DNA from: Liolophura sinensis
Lineage: Eukaryota; Mollusca; Polyplacophora; Chitonida; Chitonidae
Direction: 5' to 3'
NCBI RefSeq assembly: GCF_032854445.1
Contig: NC_088300.1
Coordinates: 78,903,084 to 78,967,083 of the forward strand
DNA length: 64,000 nt
Below, piece by piece: positions 47,601 through 53,131 of the stretch. Below the pieces are notes generated by a model. That model made no database searches. It had not been told where the DNA came from and worked only from the letters and a program-made list of their open reading frames with translations. Position 1 is the stretch's first letter, and the number at the start of each line of letters is the position of its first letter. Position numbers and translations under genes: made by a program.

Positions 47601-49466
47601 AAGGCTTAAAAATAAGCTTGTTCGGAATTATTTGCTTTAGTTGTACACATTTTTCTCCAATATTGCTTTGTTTTTCATCTTCTGGATATAAAACCCAAAG
47701 CCCACCAGTGTGCTAAGCAACCTCTACATATTTGAGGTGTAATAATGTGATGTGTTACTTGTTCTTGTCTTTTCCATATCTTTCCCTAGCCAAGGTAAAT
47801 CTGGCCCTAAAGATGGCATCATAGTTGATACACAGTTTGCATTTAAATAGATGTTGTAATTTCAGATTGACTCTGCTATTAGGTGATTAACATCCAGTGA
47901 GTAATGTGTGACCGTTCTGATACTGGTTTTTGCACCTCTGTACAACATCCAAACCCTCCCACCAGTCAGCTGCCCTAGGCCTGTACATTCACCCTTGACT
48001 CACACTCTGCAGTCTCTCTCTCTCCAGATCAGCCCGCTCAGAGTTATCTCCATGTCCTTAATGTTTTAGGTACTTTAGTGAAAACACCAGATAACGTTTA
48101 AAAAGGAGTACAATGTTTACTAACAAGTACCTGGTGTACGTCAGAGTGGTTAAGGATTGACTGAGTGGAGAGAAGTATTCAAAGTTTGTGGGTTATCTAG
48201 CTCCAGTGTGAACATTGTAATAACCATCATCAAGGTTGGAATCACTGATGGAAAGGGAGGTAATCCTACAGAACACACTTGTCCTGTGTTCAGGAAGTAA
48301 TTACAAGAGTAAACATTTGAGTTCTCCCAGGGTATATAAAGGATTAGCTCCCTGTCATCAGAGAGAAAGTGATCCCGTGTACTAGCACAGGCGAGTGTGT
48401 ATGTGTTACTGTCTGAAATGTGGTGATATGTGAAACGTCTTAACCAGGGGAACTTTTTGGATACAAGGGATATCTGGTTCTGGTTACAATTTTTTCATCC
48501 ATTATGTGCGTGTATGTATGAGAATGACTACGGTACATTCCTTTCATTATAAATGTTGTAACAACATCCACGGGTAGTTCTCTTAGTTAGTGCATTTGGT
48601 ATTAAAATTAATTTGAAAAAAGATTAAATTAATGTACATTTTATGGTACCTAACCACATGGAGATGGTAGATGGATACATGTATGCTAGGACTCATGGAC
48701 TGAGTAGCTAGTTAGGTACTGGTGCTCCTGTAACCTCAGTGCTGAAGCTGAAACATTCATACTGTAACCTCTGTTGACATTGGCATTGTATTGCATTTGA
48801 CGGAGCAAAGCATTATATTTAATTCCCTGAAAATGTCTGAACCCAGTGCTTTTCTACCAAGAGTTTTTTTGCATTCTGTGGAAGTTAATTTGCTGATTTT
48901 AGAAGCTAGAAGTTGTTGAGAATCATATTCAACTGTTATTGTTTTCAGTTGGTTGTTTATGAAGTTGTTGAAGAGTGCACAACATTCAGCTTTTGAGCAG
49001 TTGGAAATGATAAATTTATGCAGCAAATTGTTCATTTGGAAGATGTTTAGAATAATGGATAATTTGTTTAGATAAATGGGATAAAGTTAAGGATATTGTG
49101 TTTCTTTTGTTGGTTTTTAGGTCTAACACATATCATGCATTGTATTTACACTTGTTTTGTCATGTAGTATATGTCCTCACTGTGAAGAAGTTGTGAAAGT
49201 TATGTATTATCTGGCTATAACTTTTATTCCCCGGATATAAAGTTGAATTCTAATAAAATGGTTATCTTTGGTAGTGTATCTGTTCCAGATTTTTGATAAA
49301 ACGCTTAACTTTGGTTGTACACTAACATATCTGAACATTCTTTGTATTGCTCTTACATGTCTCACTTTCATCTGTTCAGCAAAAGCAGATTGACACGTAC
49401 GGCACCATGCCACGGAAGAAGACCAGAAAACGTCCCTCTGTCAAACACATGAAAGACAACAACTGA
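2631..49466 (+). CDS. REEP: REEP1-4-class receptor expression-enhancing protein, whole gene (spliced)
   Basis: REEPs are TB2/DP1/HVA22-family ER membrane proteins. Hydrophobic hairpins shape tubular ER, and the basic tail of REEP1-4 links ER to microtubules. Exons are 2631-2662, 14520-14592, 29380-29456, 31982-32102, 32507-32620, 35493-35616, 37070-37165 and 39101-39222, followed by either 39922-40401 or 49380-49466. All borders are GT/AG and all phases agree. The common part is 253 codons; predicted proteins are 412 aa (Ser/Tyr-rich tail) or 281 aa (basic tail), the latter close to the roughly 200-260 aa of vertebrate members. Residues 1-101 are the TB2/DP1 core, 102-139 the conserved helix after it, about 155-180 acidic with Ser, 182-205 strongly basic. 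Introns 1 and 2 are 11.9 and 14.8 kb and full of minisatellites. The KDM3 neighbour fits the vertebrate REEP1/2/3 context. Confidence 0.9.
4093..4315. repeat. Dispersed repeat family, copy 1
   Basis: This stretch aligns with 25168-25385. Shared runs include ATGAAAGAGCAA, GACAAAAC and CCAATTTCAGGG in the same order and at similar spacing. Both copies lie in REEP introns in the same orientation about 21 kb apart. No terminal inverted repeats, tRNA boxes or coding capacity are visible, so the class is unknown. Confidence 0.6.
5388..5965. repeat. Degenerate local direct repeats preceding the 30-bp array
   Basis: Three diverged copies of one module are seen. Copies at about 5460-5545 and 5655-5740 share CTTACCATACAT and CTATCATCTmAACTTGT. 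The segments at 5599 and 5881 (282 bp apart) share CAGATTTTGTCCATGC. The third copy breaks off at TATATCATCTAAAC exactly where the 30-bp array starts. Confidence 0.6.
5961..7380. repeat. 30-bp minisatellite, 47 full copies
   Basis: The unit begins GGTACTTGTTACCCCCATTC and ends CACAG. From 5971 to 7380 every unit is exactly 30 bp with no insertion or deletion. Variation sits at a few positions (CCC/CTC, and ACG/AGG/ACA before TACACAG). A 14-unit block (6121-6540) is repeated as 6541-6960 with only two mismatches. Because 30 is divisible by three, long frames stay open on both strands; I treat these as artefacts. Confidence 0.97.
8910..10185. repeat. 51-bp minisatellite with a hairpin in each unit, about 25 copies
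   Basis: The unit contains GGTTGAGGAGCTAGGGTATA, then TACATGTACC and GACAGTAGGCTACTGTC. The last 17 bp are a perfect inverted repeat with a single central base (for example 9828-9844 and 9879-9895). Three units (junctions near 9251, 9600 and 9739) lack 14 bp comprising one arm, the centre and most of the other arm. Confidence 0.95.
10879..10970 (-). repeat. SINE fragment (3' tail part), minus strand
   Basis: On the minus strand it reads through the shared SINE tail: TTGTATAAG, TTCTTGAGTGCGGTGTAAAA, then a CAAATAAATAAT-type tail. It belongs to the same family as the copies at 17430, 17793, 24326, 52860, 53026 and 59437. The tRNA-like head is missing, as in a 5'-truncated insertion. Confidence 0.75.
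12945..13650. repeat. About 64-bp minisatellite, 11 copies
   Basis: Each unit contains ACCTGTGTATAGTGGAAACC, then GAGTTTCACTTTTCTGAGGC and a junction ACCTGTACATGTACCTG. Some junctions carry an extra CTGTAC, giving 70-bp units, and some units read GTTTTGCTTTTTTTTAGGCA in the middle. Confidence 0.93.
14520..14592 (+). CDS. REEP: REEP exon 2
   Basis: After acceptor TGTTTGCAG it encodes [19 protein letters not shown] then NVKEY, and ends in phase 0 at donor GTAAGT. This is the most conserved N-terminal segment of REEP1-4 (the [14 protein letters not shown] motif), comprising the end of the first hydrophobic segment and the basic stretch after it. The longer open frame upstream of 14520 is intron. 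Confidence 0.96.
14796..16368. repeat. 33-bp minisatellite, about 48 copies
   Basis: The unit is GGAACATGTACATGTACC followed by TTATCACATAGTCGT. It starts only about 200 bp after the exon 2 donor. Most units are exactly 33 bp; a few towards the end lose three bases around ACATGTAC. Its 11-codon periodicity keeps several frames open on both strands. Blocks of units recur (for example the GGATTTTGTACATG variant at about 14986 and 15513). Confidence 0.96.
17430..17540 (+). repeat. SINE fragment, plus strand
   Basis: Contains TCTCTTCTCCGGTCATATG, AAGTCTGCCAGCAGCTGCAG, GGTCGTGGGTTTAGCCTCCC and CCACAATGCTGGCTTCCATC, the central body of the SINE family seen complete at 17793-18024. It lacks both the tRNA-like head and the A-rich tail. 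Confidence 0.75.
17793..18024 (-). repeat. SINE, near full length, minus strand
   Basis: Read on the minus strand it begins GGCCGAGAGGTTTAATAGCG with a tRNA-like A-box region (TAGCGTTGTAGCTGAGCA) and a weak B box (ATTCATGTCC). It continues through the body (CCACCATAATGCTGGCTGCC-like) to the shared tail TTCTTAAGTATGG. It is the only copy here with head and tail together, about 230 bp, and is strongly diverged, so likely old. The architecture is that of tRNA-derived SINEs common in molluscs. Confidence 0.7.
18280..18930. repeat. 45-bp diverged minisatellite, about 15 copies
   Basis: The unit contains TTCACCATGAGAAGTTATAG then ATCATGTTGAATTGAAAC. Copies differ by many substitutions and small deletions, more than in any other array here, so it is probably the oldest or least homogenised. 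Confidence 0.9.
20345..20440 (+). repeat. tRNA-like SINE head
   Basis: An A-box match TGGCTCAATGG (20360-20370) and a B-box-like GGGTCAGTCCT (20403-20413) sit 33 bp apart, the spacing of a tRNA internal promoter. No cloverleaf acceptor stem is evident, so this is a SINE head and not a tRNA gene. The 44-bp array begins immediately downstream. Confidence 0.5.
20443..22066. repeat. 44-bp minisatellite, about 37 copies
   Basis: The unit contains ACATACATGTACATGCGACA then TAGTTCTCACCCACCTCTAC and ACGT. Variants lose two bases (GACAGTTCTC for GACATAGTTCTC) or replace CACCCACC with CATTTACT; the variant units recur in blocks. Confidence 0.95.
24326..24454 (-). repeat. SINE fragment, minus strand
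   Basis: On the minus strand it runs from CAGGTCTGTCAGCAACCTGT and GGATGGTCATGGCCGG through CCATGATGCTGGCTGCCATC to TCGAGTATGGCGCAAAACAT and a TTAATCAATTAAATAAATAA tail. The tRNA-like head is absent. Confidence 0.78.
25168..25385. repeat. Dispersed repeat family, copy 2
   Basis: Partner of 4093-4315 with the same order of shared blocks (ATGAAAGAGCAA, GACAAAAC, CCAATTTCAGGG). Class unknown. Confidence 0.6.
26313..26885. repeat. 60-bp minisatellite, about 9.5 copies
   Basis: The unit contains CCTGTGACGTGCAGTATCAA, ACCTTAGGCTCCCTTACCTC and TACATGTCAGTGAACAT. The units at 26461-26640 are in exact 60-bp register. A second variant reads GTTGTATCAAACCCTAGTTA. Confidence 0.92.
27421..29258. repeat. 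52-bp minisatellite, about 35 copies
   Basis: The unit is GGACATCCCCACTAACAGGA, then CAGTGTACAGTGCATGTAG and TTCATCATGTACT. The array ends about 120 bp upstream of exon 3. A variant unit with TATTCCCATTAACTTGAC recurs three times near 28765, 28867 and 29023 in a block pattern. Confidence 0.96.
29380..29456 (+). CDS. REEP: REEP exon 3
   Basis: Follows TTGTTTCAG and encodes [19 protein letters not shown] then SDMFIA, ending in a split TG/G Trp codon at donor GTGAGT. This is the central hydrophobic hairpin of the TB2/DP1 domain (residues 36-61) and is almost identical to vertebrate REEP1-4. Confidence 0.98.
29457..31981 (+). other. REEP intron 3
   Basis: AT-rich with no gene seen. It contains a two-copy tandem duplication at 31052-31179. 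Nothing else repeated stands out. Confidence 0.7.
31052..31179. repeat. Two-copy tandem duplication (about 63 bp)
   Basis: GGTGGCTTTAACCCTCCTTT, TTCCTGGGGTGCCACTAATA and CTCATATCAGAGATTAAAGC occur twice in immediate succession with one clear difference (CTCC versus CTCT). This is a recent local duplication. Confidence 0.9.
31982..32102 (+). CDS. REEP: REEP exon 4
   Basis: Completes Trp61 and encodes [33 protein letters not shown] and QFSKREK (residues 62-101), ending in phase 0 at donor GTAAAT. It holds the second hydrophobic hairpin and the highly conserved [12 protein letters not shown] motif of the family. Confidence 0.98.
32103..32506 (+). other. REEP intron 4 (404 bp)
   Basis: Short AT-rich intron ending TTTTGTTTTGCAG. 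No gene or repeat array seen. Confidence 0.85.
32507..32620 (+). CDS. REEP: REEP exon 5
   Basis: Encodes [38 protein letters not shown] (residues 102-139), matching the EID..I..A..R.Y..L...G..G.N.A...A. stretch after the membrane core in REEP1-4. It begins and ends in phase 0 (donor GTGAGT), so it could be skipped without a frame change. Confidence 0.96.
32621..35492 (+). other. REEP intron 5
   Basis: No gene supported. Two overlapping short frames near 33974-34328 have no recognisable motif. No tandem array is present. Confidence 0.7.
35493..35616 (+). CDS. REEP: REEP exon 6
   Basis: Starts [20 protein letters not shown] and continues through an acidic [17 protein letters not shown] stretch (residues 140-180). 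Vertebrate REEPs have a comparable L...R.RSFSM.D segment here. It ends one base into an Asp codon at a GTTAGT donor, a less common but acceptable sequence. Confidence 0.88.
35617..37069 (+). other. REEP intron 6
   Basis: AT-rich, no gene or array recognised. Ends TTTTGTTGTGCAG. Confidence 0.7.
37070..37165 (+). CDS. REEP: REEP exon 7 (basic segment)
   Basis: Completes Asp181 and encodes [31 protein letters not shown] (residues 182-212), a charged helix ending in a strongly basic cluster. This fits the positively charged tail that REEP1-4 use to contact microtubules (role inferred from the family). The donor GTAAGT overlaps an in-frame TAA at 37171-37173, so an unspliced transcript would end as a protein of about 214 aa. 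Confidence 0.85.
37166..39100 (+). other. REEP intron 7
   Basis: No gene seen. The stretch about 37860-38470 is less AT-rich and repeat-free compared with its surroundings, a possible conserved noncoding block. Confidence 0.65.
39101..39222 (+). CDS. REEP: REEP exon 8
   Basis: Acceptor CTACTTCCAG completes Pro213 and continues [40 protein letters not shown] (residues 214-253), ending in phase 0 at donor GTAAGT. Charged and Ser-rich; no domain recognised. The frame and splice signals are clear and it joins in phase to either terminal exon. Confidence 0.82.
39223..39921 (+). other. REEP intron 8 (short form)
   Basis: Intron used when the Ser/Tyr-rich terminal exon is chosen. It ends in a pyrimidine-rich tract and TAATCCTCTAG. 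No other feature seen. Confidence 0.7.
39922..40401 (+). CDS. REEP: REEP alternative terminal exon A (Ser/Thr/Tyr-rich tail)
   Basis: Starting [20 protein letters not shown], it encodes 159 residues to a TAG, dominated by short Ser/Thr/Tyr repeats such as [17 protein letters not shown] and [14 protein letters not shown], and ends with two 11-residue units ([25 protein letters not shown] 40295-40360). It is in phase with exon 8. The low-complexity tail has no counterpart I know in vertebrate REEPs. A poly(A) signal AATAAA follows at 41476. Support is the open frame, the acceptor and phase; transcript evidence is lacking. Confidence 0.72.
   Translation, partial: AVPLLTESIPQSLPVSKRYISTSVHTSTSKSVHTSTSSGVYKSTSASVYTSTSRLYTSSSTGNLSCLPDYSSSSSYSHGKYTTPGLLSIKSPRSTGYTYQSTEWSPSEYTSTPRSPSYQHFSKSLTSLGSYSAYPRSNLSPYSTYMYSLSRRHWRTNLN
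41476..41481 (+). promoter_or_regulatory. Candidate poly(A) signal AATAAA, REEP isoform A
   Basis: First canonical AATAAA after the TAG of terminal exon A, about 1.1 kb downstream, followed by a T/G-rich stretch. Position supports it; no cleavage evidence. Confidence 0.5.
41862..41915 (-). repeat. SINE tail fragment, minus strand
   Basis: GACTGGTGCCTAACCGCGCT followed by CAAGAATTTTTCAG matches the reverse complement of the SINE tail (TTCTTGAGTACGGCGTAAAA). It is short and diverged. Confidence 0.5.
43084..43180 (+). pseudogene. Duplicated 3' end of REEP exon A
   Basis: CCTGAAGGTACGG, ACAACTGGAATTAGGCTTAA and TATTTCTCCCAGTCTCTGAT align with the end of exon A and the bases after its stop (about 40370-40455). 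An acceptor-like GCCCCCAG would allow entry in the REEP frame, but that frame stops at TGA 43178-43180. It could be a rudimentary third terminal exon; more likely it is a duplication remnant. Confidence 0.55.
43191..43640. repeat. 33-bp minisatellite derived from REEP exon A, about 13 copies
   Basis: The unit is ATGTCCAGCCTGGGCTCCTA then CTCCACRTACTYA. It shares CAGCCTGGGCTCCTA and CTCCACATAC with two adjacent units inside coding exon A (40295-40360), where they encode [11 protein letters not shown] and [11 protein letters not shown]. One frame reads [11 protein letters not shown] repeatedly. A one-base insertion near 43575 shifts it. The array is followed by another copy of the exon A end (AAGGTACTGGAGATCCAACT, 43651-43670). 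Confidence 0.93.
44031..46838. repeat. 43-bp minisatellite, about 65 copies
   Basis: The unit is TTGTCAGCCTTCCTGTGTAT then GTAGAAACATTATCCCACCC and CAG. The block from 44081 (with variants CACCCATCC, CCCACTCC, CCCAACCC, CCCTAG) recurs at 45328, exactly 1247 bp (29 units) away. Two units (near 45848 and 46446) are five bases shorter. It lies in the intron before REEP terminal exon B. Confidence 0.97.
47165..47508. repeat. 25-bp short-period repeat, about 13 copies
   Basis: CAGGCAGTGTCTGCCACCAT followed by GATAC or TACAC repeats every 25 bp in the downstream part and becomes diverged upstream (TGTCTTCCATCACCATT and similar). Confidence 0.88.
47509..49379 (+). other. REEP last intron, 3' part
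   Basis: AT-rich sequence leading to the acceptor CATCTGTTCAG of terminal exon B. No gene or array recognised. Confidence 0.65.
49380..49466 (+). CDS. REEP: REEP alternative terminal exon B (short basic tail)
   Basis: After acceptor ATCTGTTCAG it encodes [28 protein letters not shown] and a TGA, 28 residues, in phase with exon 8. The lysine/arginine-rich end suits the microtubule/ER-contacting tail of REEP1-4. The resulting 281-aa protein is closer to the usual family length than the exon A form, so this may be the ancestral ending. No expression data. Confidence 0.78.
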   Translation, partial: QKQIDTYGTMPRKKTRKRPSVKHMKDNN

Positions 49467-52400
49467 GTTCCCAGTCACAAGACCAACGAAGATCCTCCAA
49501 TTCCACTAGTAATCTCCTCCTCGTCCTCTGTATTCTGTGTGTGTCTTCCAGGTTGCTACATCAGCAACACGTTACTGTGTGTCACTGGGAAGGACCAGGA
49601 GCATCAACTTTCGGTACAGCAGTACTATGCAGTCAGTGCATGTAGGCCATGTGATAACACTTGCATATACTATACCACTTCCGTGTCCACAACCGCTTAC
49701 TGCTGGCAAGGAAATGGAGTCCAGGAACAACGCTACTTTGTAGCAGATTTCTATCTTGCGTGCATTGACTTTTTGTTACTCAAAACTTGCTCGCTTTCGT
49801 AAATGGATAATACACAAATATATATATATATACATGATTTTTTTTTTGTTATTATTATTATTTTTGAATCTCCTTTGACATATAAAGGTTGTGGAATTTT
49901 ATCATGTGAAGCGATTTTGACCCGAGATGTTGGTAACTTACAGTAGATTATGTAACTGCTGTCATATCATAATGCAAAACATCAAGGTGTTTATTGGAGG
50001 CTTTTCCTTATACATTTGAAATCCATCCAAACCTTGGGTGCCTTGTATTTTCATCTCAGTGAATTTTATTGTGTCACTGGTGTGATATCAGATTTGTAAG
50101 TCACTTCACAGGGGGTTTGGTTTTGAATTGAAATTTTTTGTATAAACAGTGTATTTCATGTGGTGAAGGGGTAAGTTAAGAATGCTGAGAATCCTGTCTC
50201 CAATGTGTGACTGGCTGCCTTGTTGGATCAGTTCTACTGTGGTTAACTTGCTCACTGGTTGCACAAATCGCCCTAGTTTTGTTAAAAATCAATGGAATCT
50301 AACACCGACGACAATTCTTTATATCTATCTCAGTGTCGATGACATGGTTTCACTCAATCCAACATTTGAAATTCTATTGATAAGGACATATTAGCCTTCT
50401 CTGAAGTGCTCATCATACACACACAGTAGGAGACGGCATTCATTTTTTTCTGGTGTTTTTTTTGTATTGAACATTCATGCACAAGCAGCTATGGCAACAT
50501 TCCAGTTGGAGACTGAACATTTCTTCCTAGACATTAAAGGGATAGGGAATTGTTTCTGATTGGCTGGTGTGATAGACAAGTCAAGGCTAGGCAGAGTCTG
50601 AGCTGACGGCATTTTAGGCATAGCAGGCTTATTCAAGCATGACCGAGGCTATGGGGTTTAACTCCACTCTAAGCCAATCAGCGCTGATTCTTTAATCTTT
50701 TAGAGGTTGTGAACCAGAAGACAGAATCTTCACTTAAACGAGTAGGAAGGATTTTTAGAGCCCTGCACTGATCTAGATAGTCTAGTGTGTTACTTTTCGA
50801 TCTTTTGCACCTCTTCACCTTGTTTTGCCTTTGGTTTGCCTTTGGTTTGGGTTGGGTATCACAGTTTTGGCTTTATATGTGTTGTGTATTTGTTTATATG
50901 GATGTGTGCAAGTCAGATGTGCCATTGTATAGTGTAAAATACCAGGTCCATTTCTGATCACACCCTTCATCTAGAGGGTTACCTGTAGCATAAGAGTAGT
51001 CTTTGCTCAGGAAGGTTTTCAGCCTTTGTGTTTGCCCAGGAAGGTTTTCAGCCTTTGTGTTTGCCAAAACAAGCTCCCTGAAGACTGAATTTGTTCATTG
51101 ATGGTTTGAAATAATAAGTAGATCTTCCCATAACAATAGAATGGTTAATATTTTCATAATATGTGGGAAACGACTTTACTGGTATATTTTTTAAGAAATT
51201 GTTTTTTTCTTTGTCTTGAAAATCTTTATAAATTATTAAAAGGTAAATGTGTTGGGAATGAGGTGTGAGGTTGTCTTGCTGTAGTTGTTCAAAGATTACG
51301 TCCTCTGGTAATCATCTACCTGTACCTATACCTCATTAGGGAAGATACGAGAAATCTTGATGTGGCCCCCATTCATATCGAGATTGTTTTTTGATTATGC
51401 TAATAAATATCCGTGGTCAGGTAACAAGAATACTACAACATGCTATGAAATGTCATAACTTGCAATTTCTGAGGGAAGGTTTTTTAAACCAGTTTGGAGA
51501 ATACAGGTTTATGATGTTGGTGTATTAAGGTGATTGTTAGAAGACGATTTTTGAGTCTAATTTCATTTAGCAATAGCATTCAGGGATGAAATGCTAATTA
51601 CAAGATGTACATGTTTTCGTTTGCTTTGTTATACGAGGTGGCTGGTTGCTCTAGAACGAAAACTTCCAATGTGATATGGCTGATGCCTTATTATCTACAG
51701 AGCTATATGTAGACTTTGCTTACTTCCCTGTGTGGTACAAGCACATTGCCTTACCTGCTGTATGATCGGGTGGCTGATGCCTCAACATCTGTCTACCTAA
51801 AAATCTGGGTCAGTGTAGAGACATATGCTTACCTCCCTTGGTGGTACAGGCACGTTGGTATCATGGGGTTTTGGAACAATAAATGTGAATTATCTATTAA
51901 AAAAAAATCAACATATCCCAGGAATAGAATAGAAGTCATAGAATCATCAGGTTTTTTTATTGAGGAAAATATTTTACTAGCGCTAAAGCTACAACTATTG
52001 TGTATTTATATACTTATCTAGAATTTATGGTATGGTATGCATCAGTTTTCGTGTACGAAGCCCAGTGGTTTTTGTATTATGCCCATGCAATAAATGTCAG
52101 GTTAATTTACTCTGCTTTTTTTTTTTATCAGATATGCAAGCGTATTATAACATCATGGTATAAAAGTATGTGGGGTGTAGCCAAATGTTAGATAGGTGCC
52201 ATTGAGAGGTAGGCTTCCTTACCACCCCTGGCCTTCTGCAAGGGAATGCCTGTGTTTATTACAGAGAAATATGGGTCAGTTCTGAATTGTTATCAACACA
52301 AGGGAATTGAAACCCACCTTTCTATACCGTCCCATATATGCATGTGCAAAATTTAGTCTGTGCATGAAAGTTTTGTCTGTTCTCCTGATTGTGTTAATGA

Positions 52401-52751
52401 CATTGTCTTGGTCATGAGCAAGGATACTTTTGTCATTTAAGGATGTATGGAAGCGCCCTTCACCGCCAGCTTCATCGTGGGATTTAGTTTTACATCAAAG
52501 ACAGCTTTTATACTATAGAATGGAAATCAGTCAACTCACTCACAAGTTCACCAAGTCCAGTCAGTGCCTGACATTTACATGGATGTAGAAACTGAACTAG
52601 TAATGGAGATGAAGGACAGCTTCCATCTGTGAAGTGACAGAATACTGAATTGTGAGTCATGTCCAGTACAGAAACTTCACTCTGCAGCTGTGTGAGTGAA
52701 ATGTCATTGTTCACAAATTGTTGATGTTGAAAATGTGACGAATAAAATAAA
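49467..52751 (+). other. REEP 3' UTR candidate region
   Basis: No gene with recognisable coding signal between the exon B stop and the SINE cluster. AATAAA signals occur at 51412, 51878 and 52741. A short direct repeat, CAGGAAGGTTTTCAGCCTTT, occurs twice at 51008-51056. Whether the whole 3.3 kb is UTR depends on which signal is used. Confidence 0.5.
52741..52751 (+). promoter_or_regulatory. Overlapping AATAAA poly(A) signals
   Basis: AATAAAATAAA holds two overlapping canonical signals, followed within 30 bp by a T/G-rich stretch (CTTTTTGTCTGTTGTTTAC) typical of a downstream element. This is the best candidate for the distal end of REEP on the plus strand; a nearer signal (51412 or 51878) could be used instead. 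Confidence 0.5.
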
Positions 52752-52846
52752 TTTCAAGTTGGTATAACTTTTTGTCTGTTGTTTACACTCTTTATCAATA
52801 GCAGGTTGAATCATGGTACGTCTTCTGTCTGTCCATAAACTTCATG

Positions 52847-52962
52847 TCAACACTATATCGGTCGTGGGTTTCCCCCTGGCTCTGCCCGGTTTCCACCCAC
52901 CATAATGCTGGCCACCGTCGTATAAGTGAAATATTCTTGAGTACGGCGTAAAACACCAATCC

Positions 52963-53001
<39 letters not shown>

Positions 53002-53011
53002 ACACTATATC
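52847..53011 (+). mobile_element. 5'-truncated SINE insertion with 13-bp target-site duplication
   Basis: TCAACACTATATC occurs at 52847-52859 and again at 52999-53011. Between them lies the 3' part of the tRNA-derived SINE (GTCGTGGGTTTCCCCCTGGC to TTGAGTACGGCGTAAAACAC, then CAATCCC) followed by 35 adenines (52964-52998). A perfect duplication plus a long pure A tail indicates a recent insertion by target-primed reverse transcription. Confidence 0.9.
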
Positions 53012-53025
53012 CACAAAAAGCCTGC

Positions 53026-53131
53026 GGACAGTCATGGTTTCCCCGGGGCTCTGCCTGGTTTGGTTAAACCATAACCGCCATTGTATAAGTGTAATATTCT
53101 TGAGTAAGGTGTAAAACACCAATCAAATAAA
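53026..53131 (+). repeat. Older SINE copy, plus strand
   Basis: Same 3' SINE body as its left neighbour (TGGTTTCCCCGGGGCTCTGC to GTAAGGTGTAAAACACCAAT) ending in CAAATAAATA, but more diverged and without a pure A tail. The young copy inserted just upstream in the same orientation. Confidence 0.82.
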
